A stretch of DNA of 64,000 nt from Chitinispirillales bacterium ANBcel5 (GTDB lineage Bacteria; Fibrobacterota; Chitinivibrionia; Chitinivibrionales; Chitinispirillaceae): contig JARUKZ010000002.1 of NCBI GenBank assembly GCA_029688955.1, forward strand, positions 1 to 64,000, given 5' to 3'. Shown piece by piece: positions 1 to 7,544 of the stretch (its first letter is position 1; each line of letters opens with the position of its first letter). The translations under genes and the position numbers were made by a program. The notes under the pieces are model-generated. The model ran no database searches. It saw nothing but the letters and a program-made list of their open reading frames with translations, and was not told the DNA's origin.

Positions 1-240
1 TTTTTTTCAGCCCCCTTTTTCAGAGGCGTATCGAAAATACCACAATTGGAATTCGATGTCAAATGTTTTTTACCTTTTTCTGCTTTTTTTTTCAAAAAAG
101 ACTGTTTTTGAGGCAAGAGACACTACGTCTTATCATGAAAAAAATTTAATCCAATCCAATCAAAGCAGCAAAAAACACACCCAAAAACAGTTTTGAGGAA
201 CCAAACAGGTATAAAAAATGCAAATTTTAATTATGTGTAG
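1..240. other. A+T-rich gene-free leader of the window
   Basis: No open frame of plausible coding character and no RNA gene is visible here. Runs of T and A dominate. A short motif around CAGTTTT/GACTGTTTTTGAGG occurs twice (about 103 and 190), too weak to call a repeat family. The stretch probably separates an unseen upstream gene from the tRNA. Confidence 0.5.
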
Positions 241-269
241 TTGCAGCGTAATCAAGAATAGTTTATTTT
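241..269 (+). promoter_or_regulatory. Putative sigma-70-type promoter of tRNA-Arg
   Basis: TTGCAG at 241-246 and TATTTT at 264-269 are separated by exactly 17 nt. The -10 ends 27 nt before the first tRNA base, a sensible distance for a tRNA promoter. Assignment is by consensus only. Confidence 0.5.
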
Positions 270-296
270 ATTACTTATTACAGTAGAAAAATTCAT

Positions 297-370
297 GCCC
301 CCATAGCTCAGTAGGATAGAGCACAGGTTTCCTAAACCTGGTGCCAGTGGTTCGAATCCACTTGGGGGTA
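297..370 (+). tRNA. tRNA-Arg (anticodon CCU)
   Basis: A complete cloverleaf can be folded. The acceptor stem pairs 297-303 with 363-369 (a G-U pair at the end), followed by discriminator A370. The anticodon stem CAGGT/ACCTG encloses the loop TTCCTAA, giving anticodon CCU (reads AGG). The T arm is AGTGG-TTCGAAT-CCACT. CCA is not encoded and would be added post-transcriptionally. An intrinsic terminator follows immediately, so the gene is probably a single-gene transcription unit. Confidence 0.95.
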
Positions 371-386
371 TTAAACATACACTTAT

Positions 387-424
387 ACCTGTTTCGTAAT
401 CAGATCTACGAAACAGGTTTTTTT
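387..424 (+). terminator. Intrinsic terminator of tRNA-Arg
   Basis: A perfect 12-bp inverted repeat (ACCTGTTTCGTA at 387-398, complement at 407-418) with an 8-nt loop is followed by a T run to 424. Confidence 0.9.
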
Positions 425-496
425 ATAAATTTTTGTTTTTGGTCCACAAGCCCATCTAAACAGTAAAATTATAGTAATCTATTGTTTAACTTTAAC

Positions 497-525
497 TTGA
501 GTATTAGCAACAATACTTGTAATCT
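497..525 (+). promoter_or_regulatory. Putative guaB promoter
   Basis: TTGAGT (497-502) and TAATCT (520-525) lie 17 nt apart, about 75 nt before the guaB start. A competing TATAAA-like -10 lies near 570, so this assignment is tentative. Confidence 0.35.
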
Positions 526-601
526 CATAGGTGTATTCCTACTTTCAATACATTTCAATTGTAGTATATAAACTTTTTAGAATAAAAAAAGCGAGGATTC
601 A

Positions 602-2110
602 ATGGCCAGGATTATTGATGAAGTCTCACGGACCTTTTCAGAGTATCTTCTTTTACCCCGTCTAACCCGCCAAAACAATGTGCCTCAGAATGTTTGCCTT
701 CAGGCCGCTATTTCAAGATATAAGAAGGATGAAACACCATCACTTTCACTAAACATTCCGTTTGTGAGTTCAAGTATGCAGGCGGTTTCCGGTCCCGATA
801 TGGCAATAGCTCTTGCACGCCGAGGTGGTATAGGCTTTATATTTTGCTCACAAAGTGTAGAAAACCAGGCTGCAATGATAAGGAAGGTAAAATCCCACAA
901 AGCAGGGTTTGTTCCTTCAGATTCAAATCTCAAAGCAGACAGTACACTAAGAGATGCGCTCACATTGCGGCAAAAAAATGGCCATTCTACCATGCCAGTC
1001 ACTCAGGACGGCTCAAAGAATGGAAAGTTTCTCGGCATTCTTACGGACAAAGATTACTGGGAATTTGAAGACGATCTTGATGCACCGGTATCTGAGTTTA
1101 TGACAAACAAAGAAAACGTGGTCTATGGGACACTGGGCATTACCCTCCATGAAGCCAACCGACTCTTGAGGAAACACAAAAAAGAGTGCCTTCCTATTCT
1201 TGATAAAGACGAAAACCTCCACTCATTGGTTTTCAGAAAAGATTATTTCGATCATATGAACAATCCAGACGAACTACTTGATCACCAAAAACGTTTGGTT
1301 GTAGGAGCAGGTGTAAACACCCATGATTACAAGGATCGCATTCCGGCCCTGGTGGAAGCTGGTGTAGATGTAGTATGCTTCGATTCATCCGACGGGTATA
1401 GTGAATTCCAGAAAGATGCAGCATTGTGGACCAGAAAAGAGTATGGTGATAAGATAGTAATCGGCGGTGGTAATATTATTGATGCGGAGGCTTTTAGATT
1501 TCTTGCAGAGGAAGCGCAACTGGATTTTGTAAAAGTAGGAATTGGTGGTGGTTCAATTTGCATTACCCGGGAGCAGAAAGGCATTGGTCGGGGGCAGGCA
1601 TCGGCACTCTTTGATGTAACAGCGGAACGTGATCGCTATTTCAAAGAAAGCGGTACTTATGTACCCGTCTGTTCCGATGGAGGATTGGCAAATGACACTC
1701 AGATAATTATCGCCCTTGCAATGGGAGCTGATTTTGTAATGATGGGCAGGTATTTTGCTATGACAGATGAAAGCCCTACTCCACGGGTATCAATTGGTGG
1801 TAGAATTTACAAACCCTATTGGGGTGAAGGTTCAAACCGAGCCCGAAACTGGCAGCGGTACAGTGAGTCTGAAAGTGGACTGAAATTTGAAGAAGGTGTA
1901 GATGCATATGTTCCTGTGGTGGGGTCGGTAAAAGAAGTTCTTGGGGTAACGGTTTCTAAGATCAGATCAACCATGTGCAATATGGGCTCACTTACCTTAA
2001 AAGAGTTTTCAGAGAACTCAGTTCTTACAAGAATCTCTGAACAATCTTTTGTGGAAGGTGGTACTTCTAATGTTGTTTCACTGGATAAAGATATTCCTCA
2101 TGAAGTGTAA
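602..2110 (+). CDS. guaB: IMP dehydrogenase (Tritrichomonas-type)
   Basis: Oxidises IMP to XMP with NAD+, the committed step of guanine nucleotide synthesis in the cytosol. The 502-aa protein has the usual TIM barrel interrupted by a CBS pair (about residues 100-220). The catalytic loop reads GIGGGSICITRE, with the nucleophile at C320. A mobile flap contains ARNWQRY (Arg-Tyr dyad), and SDGG and GEGS phosphate-binding motifs are present. The loop, flap and C-terminal CNMGSLT segment resemble the IMPDH of the protist Tritrichomonas foetus more than the usual bacterial form (GIGPGSICTTR), as far as I recall those sequences. The start is supported by GAGG 9 nt upstream. It is monocistronic, followed by a hairpin before degP. 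Confidence 0.95.
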   Translation: MARIIDEVSRTFSEYLLLPRLTRQNNVPQNVCLQAAISRYKKDETPSLSLNIPFVSSSMQAVSGPDMAIALARRGGIGFIFCSQSVENQAAMIRKVKSHKAGFVPSDSNLKADSTLRDALTLRQKNGHSTMPVTQDGSKNGKFLGILTDKDYWEFEDDLDAPVSEFMTNKENVVYGTLGITLHEANRLLRKHKKECLPILDKDENLHSLVFRKDYFDHMNNPDELLDHQKRLVVGAGVNTHDYKDRIPALVEAGVDVVCFDSSDGYSEFQKDAALWTRKEYGDKIVIGGGNIIDAEAFRFLAEEAQLDFVKVGIGGGSICITREQKGIGRGQASALFDVTAERDRYFKESGTYVPVCSDGGLANDTQIIIALAMGADFVMMGRYFAMTDESPTPRVSIGGRIYKPYWGEGSNRARNWQRYSESESGLKFEEGVDAYVPVVGSVKEVLGVTVSKIRSTMCNMGSLTLKEFSENSVLTRISEQSFVEGGTSNVVSLDKDIPHEV

Positions 2111-2117
2111 GGGTTAC

Positions 2118-2156
2118 TAAGGAGGTTTATTTTCCTCCTTAACTTGCAATTTTTTA
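2118..2156 (+). terminator. Probable terminator after guaB
   Basis: TAAGGAGG (2118-2125) pairs with CCTCCTTA (2134-2141) around an 8-nt loop. A T-rich tail begins a few nt later (2150-2155). Confidence 0.6.
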
Positions 2157-2211
2157 TTCAAACATTCGTATTCACGATTGCAAGCAAACTCTTAACGTAG
2201 GAGGTAAAATT

Positions 2212-3780
2212 ATGGCCAAAATTCTTCGTAGACCTGTCGTCTCAGTATCGATTCTTTTATCAATTGCTCTGGGTGCATTTTTTCTGCACAACTCATTTCT
2301 CTTTGCAGAAAATAACAAACCAGAGCGGGGATCAATCCAATTTGGAGCCCAAAAACAGCCCAATATCGAAACCGCTCCCGCAATGGAGGGTTTTGCTAAT
2401 GTAGTGGCAGATGTTGCAGAAGAAGTAGTTCCGACTGTTGTTTCAGTTATTCCAACCAAAATTGATACAGTAGTTTTCTCCAATAATCCTTTTTATCAGT
2501 TTTTTGGCGACCCCTTCTCTGGAAACCCTTTTGAGGAATTCTTCGGACGTCCCCGCCAAAGACGTTCTCCGCCTCCGGTAGAAAGAAGAGAGCACAGAAG
2601 ACAAGGGCTTGGCTCCGGTGTTATAGTATCCGATGACGGGTACATTCTCACCAACTTCCATGTAATAGCGGGGGCTGATGAAATTGAAATTAAGACCTCA
2701 GACGGCAGAAGTTATGATGCCCAAATAGTTGGTTCCGACTCTTTAACTGATGTTGCAGTTTTAAAAATCGAAGATAGTGTAGAAGGGCTTCCGGTAGCTT
2801 ATCTTGGAGACTCAGAACAGCTTCGCCCCGGTGATTGGGCTATAGCTATAGGTAATCCGTTTAGCCTAACCTCCTCGGTAACAATGGGTATCGTTTCTGC
2901 AACCGGAAGAACAACACCGGGTGGAAGCGGCAACACCTACCAAAACTTTATACAAACTGATGCAGCAATAAATCCAGGTAACTCCGGTGGAGCACTTGTG
3001 AATATCAGGGGTGAATTGATAGGTATAAACACTATGATCTACACTCGCTCCGGTGGAAACATGGGTATTGGGTTTGCCATACCAATCAATATGGCACGCA
3101 GAGTTATGGAAGATCTGATTTATGAAGGCCGGGTAACCAGAGGCTGGCTTGGTGTAATGATCCAGGAGCTTGATCAGTCCACACGTGAGGCGTTTGGAAT
3201 AGCAGAAGGTACCAGAGGTGTATTGATTGGTGATGTTTTTGATGATCAGCCAGCCGATAAAGCTGGTATAAAACGAGGTGATATCATTGTAAGTGTAAAC
3301 CAAAGAGCTGTTACCGAACCTAATCAACTCAGAAATGCTATTGCAAATATCCGCCCCGGCCAGGAAGTCCCAGTTGAGATACTCAGAGATAACAAGACTA
3401 AAACTCTGAACGTACGGATTACTGAGCGTGATGAGCAAACCACACGCGCACAAAGAAGCAGCTCAGAAGAGAACGAGCATTCTTCCGGAATTGAAAAGAC
3501 TCTTGGTTTGAGTCTTGGCAATATCACCAGAGATATCCGCCGGGAACTTGATCTGCCCCGCAACACCAATGGTGTAATCGTGCAGGGTGTAGCTCCAAAC
3601 GGCAGAGCAGCAAGAGAAGGCATACGTGAAAACGATATAATAATAGAAGTGAATCGAAACCCGGTACAGTCTGTGGATGACGTTGAAAAAATAGCAAACC
3701 AGCTGCAAAAAAGTGACCCCTTGTTACTTCTGATCCAGCGGGATGGGAATACATTTTTCAGGGCATTTCGATTACGATAA
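2212..3780 (+). CDS. degP: DegP/HtrA-family periplasmic serine protease with two PDZ domains
   Basis: An envelope protease/chaperone that degrades or refolds misfolded exported proteins. The 522-aa protein starts with a signal sequence or anchor (hydrophobic residues 9-32). An Asn/Phe/Pro-rich linker with a basic stretch (about 90-130) precedes the trypsin-like domain. The catalytic triad is visible as H150 (TNFHVI), D180 (LTDVAV) and S258 (GNSGGA). PDZ1 spans about 305-400 (GWLGV, then the GDII core) and PDZ2 about 430-520 (ENDIIIEVN). Length and architecture are normal for the DegP/DegQ family. AGGAGGT precedes the ATG. A good terminator follows, so it is likely transcribed alone or from its own promoter. 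Confidence 0.95.
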   Translation: MAKILRRPVVSVSILLSIALGAFFLHNSFLFAENNKPERGSIQFGAQKQPNIETAPAMEGFANVVADVAEEVVPTVVSVIPTKIDTVVFSNNPFYQFFGDPFSGNPFEEFFGRPRQRRSPPPVERREHRRQGLGSGVIVSDDGYILTNFHVIAGADEIEIKTSDGRSYDAQIVGSDSLTDVAVLKIEDSVEGLPVAYLGDSEQLRPGDWAIAIGNPFSLTSSVTMGIVSATGRTTPGGSGNTYQNFIQTDAAINPGNSGGALVNIRGELIGINTMIYTRSGGNMGIGFAIPINMARRVMEDLIYEGRVTRGWLGVMIQELDQSTREAFGIAEGTRGVLIGDVFDDQPADKAGIKRGDIIVSVNQRAVTEPNQLRNAIANIRPGQEVPVEILRDNKTKTLNVRITERDEQTTRAQRSSSEENEHSSGIEKTLGLSLGNITRDIRRELDLPRNTNGVIVQGVAPNGRAAREGIRENDIIIEVNRNPVQSVDDVEKIANQLQKSDPLLLLIQRDGNTFFRAFRLR

Positions 3781-3808
3781 TAAAAGCCATAATTTTCTCT
3801 CAAAACAT

Positions 3809-3844
3809 ACCCTGGGTCCTTGTGCAGGATTCAGGGTTATTTTA
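3809..3844 (+). terminator. Intrinsic terminator after degP
   Basis: Outer stem ACCCTG (3809-3814)/CAGGGT (3832-3837) and inner stem TCCT/AGGA form an interrupted hairpin, followed by TATTTT. Confidence 0.7.
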
Positions 3845-3867
3845 TGTTCTGATACAATGCATTTCTC

Positions 3868-3897
3868 TTGACTCATCCTCAACTAAGAACGTATCTT
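3868..3897 (+). promoter_or_regulatory. Putative promoter of the lipoprotein gene
   Basis: TTGACT (3868-3873), an 18-nt spacer, then TATCTT (3892-3897), about 40 nt before the start codon. Confidence 0.45.
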
Positions 3898-3936
3898 CCA
3901 TAATATAAACTATCTTTAACTCTTCAGGAGGAATTC

Positions 3937-4827
3937 ATGTTTAAAAGGTTGGCGATGATATTACCATTCTTTTCACTGCTACTGGTGGTTGGTTGCGGTG
4001 TAAGCGATGAGGCTATTACAGAAGCTGAAGCGCATCTTGAGGATCTTAAGTCGAGAGGTGTGCCCGAAGACGAGCTGTCCAGACCTACAGTTTTTCTCTA
4101 TCAGGCACGTGAATCAAGTCGTACCGGAAACAGTAGAGACGCTAAACAGGCCTATGATTCAGCCCTGTACCATATCGAAAAAGCACAAAATCTGTATGAT
4201 GAGCAAATCGCAACACTCATGCCCACCATTAATTCCAATCTGGAAAAAGTTAATGAAGCACGCGAAGAACTCAGTGGTATGCAGGTTCGTAAAATCGACA
4301 GTACCATTGCTATCATCGATTCTTTTATAAACATTGAATGGCTACTGCAGGCTAATAATGTTGCTGTTGAATTAAAGGAAAGTTTGCCACAGCTAAAAGA
4401 GGACGAAGAAAGAGCTTCTGAATTAAGCTCACGTGTCCCTGGGGTTTGGCGCTCTCAGCAAAGAACAACAAGCAGACAACACCGGGAGGTTAATGCTCTT
4501 GAGGAGAAATTTTTCTCTTTCTTCAGAGATGGACGTGCTAAATTAGTGGAACAGAAAAAAGGCCAGAGCGGACCATACCTCAAAGAAGACTGGAAATTTG
4601 AATCTGAAGGTACCTACGAGCTGGCTGGTGATACTATATTCCTGTTCATTTCGCGTTTTGCATCCATAAAACAAGACTTTGAACGTATTCATAATGTAGA
4701 CGGGGAACCGGTGTGGAAGAGCGAACCTGCTCCAACCTATGATTCAACAATAACCGATGGCAGCCAGGACCGTTTCATCCTCTGGGAAGATCTTGAAGAT
4801 GATTTTACCAGAATCAGAAGATTATAA
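3937..4827 (+). CDS. Predicted helical lipoprotein
   Basis: A 296-aa protein with a lipoprotein signal peptide ending in the lipobox VVGC (C20 would be lipidated), so it is expected in the periplasm attached to a membrane. Residues about 25-180 are strongly helical and charged (AEAHLEDLKSRG, EKAQNLYDEQ), like the small helical-repeat lipoproteins annotated DUF4398. The C-terminal third (about 180-296) is a separate region rich in aromatic and acidic residues. No catalytic motif is seen and I do not recognise a specific function. An AGGAGG box precedes the ATG. It stands between two terminators and is therefore probably a single-gene unit. Confidence 0.75.
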   Translation: MFKRLAMILPFFSLLLVVGCGVSDEAITEAEAHLEDLKSRGVPEDELSRPTVFLYQARESSRTGNSRDAKQAYDSALYHIEKAQNLYDEQIATLMPTINSNLEKVNEAREELSGMQVRKIDSTIAIIDSFINIEWLLQANNVAVELKESLPQLKEDEERASELSSRVPGVWRSQQRTTSRQHREVNALEEKFFSFFRDGRAKLVEQKKGQSGPYLKEDWKFESEGTYELAGDTIFLFISRFASIKQDFERIHNVDGEPVWKSEPAPTYDSTITDGSQDRFILWEDLEDDFTRIRRL

Positions 4828-4863
4828 GATTTAAATAAAACGTATTTAGTTATGTTAAGTTTT

Positions 4864-4893
4864 AAGGCAACTATTTTGTATAGTTGCCTTTTT
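4864..4893 (+). terminator. Intrinsic terminator after the lipoprotein gene
   Basis: Perfect 10-bp stem AAGGCAACTA (4864-4873)/TAGTTGCCTT (4881-4890), 7-nt loop, then a T run. Confidence 0.9.
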
Positions 4894-5047
4894 CATAGTT
4901 ATACTTCAGCGTTTTGCTACCTCTGAACCCTACTACCCTACTTTACCTATTGAAAAACCACACTGCATATAAATTACAGTACTATCTCTTGCTCGCATCA
5001 CATCTGTTTGTTATACATTAGTACCATTAGGGTAACTTCATTTCCTT

Positions 5048-5093
5048 ACCAAATAAATAAGGAGAAACAACCAGTACGGTTACTCCTCCTTAT
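5048..5093 (-). terminator. Intrinsic terminator of rplU-rpmA
   Basis: On the minus strand ATAAGGAG (5093-5086) pairs with CTCCTTAT (5064-5057). A small inner AACC/GGTT stem lies between, and TTATTT follows. It lies just past the rpmA stop codon. Confidence 0.75.
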
Positions 5094-5116
5094 ACTATTA
5101 ATCCATTTACTATTAA

Positions 5117-5374
5117 TTATGCTACTGGTACTATATCTACTCTCTTCTTATTTTCTTTGAATCTTCTAAACTGCACAGTTCCATCAATTTTAGCAAATAA
5201 AGTATCATCAGAACCCTTACCAACATTCACTCCAGGGTGAACCACGGTTCCTCTCTGACGAATGATAATGGTTCCAGCACTAACTTGTTCACCACCAAAG
5301 CGTTTTACACCTAACATCTTTGGATTACTGTCTCTTCCATTTCTGGAACTACCAACACCTTTTTTATGTGCCAT
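5117..5374 (-). CDS. rpmA: 50S ribosomal protein L27 (bL27)
   Basis: An 85-aa large-subunit protein located near the peptidyl-transferase centre. The family signature is clear: the N-terminus [19 protein letters not shown], then RFGGE and [10 protein letters not shown]. It begins directly with MAHKKG, so no Firmicute-type cleavable N-terminal extension is present. A purine-rich AAGGAG box precedes the ATG on the minus strand. It follows rplU by 42 nt, the standard L21-L27 pairing, and ends at a good terminator. Confidence 0.98.
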   Translation of the reverse strand: MAHKKGVGSSRNGRDSNPKMLGVKRFGGEQVSAGTIIIRQRGTVVHPGVNVGKGSDDTLFAKIDGTVQFRRFKENKKRVDIVPVA

Positions 5375-5416
5375 ATCTTTTCTCCTTAAATCAAAACTAC
5401 ATCGATCAGCAAGGGG

Positions 5417-5728
5417 TTATACATCTATAGAGATAATCTCAACTTTGGTATAGAGCTGGCGATGTCCATTAACACGCTTATAATCTTTCCGACGCTTCTT
5501 TTTAACAACCAGTACCTTATCACCCTTTTCCTGCTCAAGGACTTTTGCTTTTACAGAAGCCCCTTCAACGACCGGATTTCCGATTTTTACATCATCACCA
5601 TTAGCAGCAAGTAAGACGCGATCGATAGTAAATTCGGTACCCGCTTCTGCATCAAAAAATGGAACGCGGATTTTCATTCCGGAGCTAACTTTAAATTGGG
5701 CACCGCCCTGTTCAATAATGGAATACAT
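5417..5728 (-). CDS. rplU: 50S ribosomal protein L21 (bL21)
   Basis: A 103-aa large-subunit protein that binds 23S rRNA. It begins [14 protein letters not shown] and carries the family motifs [21 protein letters not shown] and QLYTKV near the C-terminus. GAGGAG lies just upstream of the start on the minus strand. A 272-bp leader separates it from rng. This leader contains a hairpin (see 5753-5770), so rplU-rpmA may be transcribed from its own promoter and under leader control. Confidence 0.98.
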   Translation of the reverse strand: MYSIIEQGGAQFKVSSGMKIRVPFFDAEAGTEFTIDRVLLAANGDDVKIGNPVVEGASVKAKVLEQEKGDKVLVVKKKRRKDYKRVNGHRQLYTKVEIISIDV

Positions 5729-5752
5729 GAAATCTCCTCTTTTAACATCATC

Positions 5753-5770
5753 AACCGCTTACATGCGGTT
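5753..5770 (-). promoter_or_regulatory. Hairpin in the rplU leader
   Basis: AACCGC/GCGGTT (6 bp, 6-nt loop) sits about 25 nt upstream of the rplU start. It could act in translational feedback by L21, as ribosomal-protein leaders do elsewhere. I cannot match it to a named leader family, so the function is inference. Confidence 0.35.
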
Positions 5771-6000
5771 TTCGGCCTCATTGGACCTGTATTTTAAGGA
5801 CCCAGCCCTGAACAAATATAGGGGAGAGAATAATAGTTCTTCCCGATATTACAAAAAGACCAACTATAATTTTACAATCTTAACAGCCATTAAATATAAT
5901 TAGATGCACAGAAAAAAAACAAGCAAGAATATCACTATTTAGTAGTGTTTTTGAATACAAAACCACCCCAAAGGGGCTTTGCAACTACATTCAGATGGTT

Positions 6001-7527
6001 TTATTCGCTTGTAACTGAATTGCCCCCTTCAATCTCTTCAAAGCTGTATTCATCCTGATCAAGCTGCTCATCCTCTATGACCTTTATTTGGCAATCATGC
6101 TCATTTTCGAGCATTTTTTTCACCGCTCCCTCATCTTTTTTCAGATATGCACTAACAGCAGGATGCACCGAAAGAGTAAGTACCGAAGGTTTTTGCTGCG
6201 TTCTTCGTAATGTGCGATCGATACGGGCTGTTACCGTTTCTGGCGAAAACACCCAACCCAATCCACCACAGGCGTGACAAACGTCAGAGAAAAACTCCTG
6301 CAATTCAGGTCTCACACGTTTTCTTGTAATTTCGATTAAACAAAATTTCGAAAGACCGGTGCAGGAAGTTGCTGTAGGATCAGCGTCAAGGGCTTTTCTA
6401 ACTTCATTTTCAATTTTTTTCCTGTTTTCCGGGTTTTGCATATCTATAAAATCAACGACAATCAAACCACCGATATCCCTAAGTCGAAGCTGGCGGCATA
6501 TCTCCCCAACTGCATCATAATTGGTTTTGAATATGGTTTCTTCAAGATTGCTTTTCCCTACATTTCTCCCGGTATTCACATCTATTGCAACCAGCGCCTC
6601 AGTACGATCAATCAGGATATAGCCACCACTCTTTAGCCAAACCTTTCGTTTTAAAAGCCTCTCCAGCTCTTTTTCTATGTCAAACTTATCGAAGAGAGGT
6701 ACCGCATCTTTGTATAAAATGACCTTCTCTCTTAGAGCAGGAGAAAGTGCTGCAAGGTAACTAATTATTTCGTTATAATCCTCTTCTTCATCTGCATAAA
6801 CTTGTTGTACATCTTCAGAGAAAAGATCCCTTATTACTCTGGTAGTAATCCCAAGCTCATGGTAAATAAGTTTTGGGCCGGTTCCACTCAGCGCCTCTTC
6901 CTGCGTTTTGCGCCAGGCATCAAGCAGGAGATGTATTTCCTTTATGAACTCCGATTCGGAAACTTTTAGTCCTATCGTACGGACAATAAACCCTACCCCT
7001 TTGGGCTTAATCTGAGAGATCAGCCTTTTTAACCGAGACCTTTTTTGAGTATCATGGGTTTTCTTGGAAACACCGATGAAATCGGTATCAGGGACAAGAA
7101 CCAGGAAGCGTCCTGCCAGACTAATCTGAGTTGTTATTTTAGCACCTTTGCTGCCGATAGGCTCTTTTTGAACCTGCACCAGGATTTCCTGACCAACGGT
7201 TAACACTTTTTCTATGGGGATTTTGGGTACTTTGCCCCTTTTTGAAGCCCCATGACCAGTGTAGCGCTCCATAAGTGTATCATCGGCTTCCAGAAGCAGT
7301 GACGGGTCCACATCCGAGGCGTGCAGGAATGCACACCTTTCAAGACCGATATCTATGAATGCTGCCTGGATACCGGGAAGGATAGACTCTACTCTGCCTC
7401 TATAAATATTTCCAACCAGACGAAAGTGATCCGGCCGCTCTACCACTACTTCAACTAACTTGTCATTCTCAAGCAATGCAGCCCTTTTTTCAGTTGGACT
7501 TGCATTAAAAAGTATCTTTTTCGTCAT
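6001..7527 (-). CDS. rng: Ribonuclease G/E family endoribonuclease
   Basis: A 5'-end-dependent endoribonuclease acting on rRNA and mRNA in the cytosol. The 508-aa length matches RNase G, with no RNase E-type C-terminal scaffold. The S1 domain (about 36-125) is recognisable by GNIYRGRVESILPGIQAAF. The metal-binding catalytic aspartates are D316 (VAIDVNTG) and D359 (IVVDFIDM). The Zn-link CxxC is C417-C420 (CHAC). An insertion of charged residues around 75-105 lies within the S1 domain. It follows sprA by 17 nt on the same strand and probably shares its transcript. Grouping of rng with rplU-rpmA is common in bacteria. Confidence 0.95.
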   Translation of the reverse strand: MTKKILFNASPTEKRAALLENDKLVEVVVERPDHFRLVGNIYRGRVESILPGIQAAFIDIGLERCAFLHASDVDPSLLLEADDTLMERYTGHGASKRGKVPKIPIEKVLTVGQEILVQVQKEPIGSKGAKITTQISLAGRFLVLVPDTDFIGVSKKTHDTQKRSRLKRLISQIKPKGVGFIVRTIGLKVSESEFIKEIHLLLDAWRKTQEEALSGTGPKLIYHELGITTRVIRDLFSEDVQQVYADEEEDYNEIISYLAALSPALREKVILYKDAVPLFDKFDIEKELERLLKRKVWLKSGGYILIDRTEALVAIDVNTGRNVGKSNLEETIFKTNYDAVGEICRQLRLRDIGGLIVVDFIDMQNPENRKKIENEVRKALDADPTATSCTGLSKFCLIEITRKRVRPELQEFFSDVCHACGGLGWVFSPETVTARIDRTLRRTQQKPSVLTLSVHPAVSAYLKKDEGAVKKMLENEHDCQIKVIEDEQLDQDEYSFEEIEGGNSVTSE

Positions 7528-7544
7528 AAGTCATATCTTTTCTT

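Noticed and set aside
2866..3453. 195-codon minus-strand frame over degP
   Set aside because: Antisense shadow of the HtrA protease coding sequence.
5961..5977. rng terminator (CCCC/GGGG hairpin)
   Set aside because: Only a 4-bp stem with a 3-nt loop and an interrupted T tail; too weak to call.
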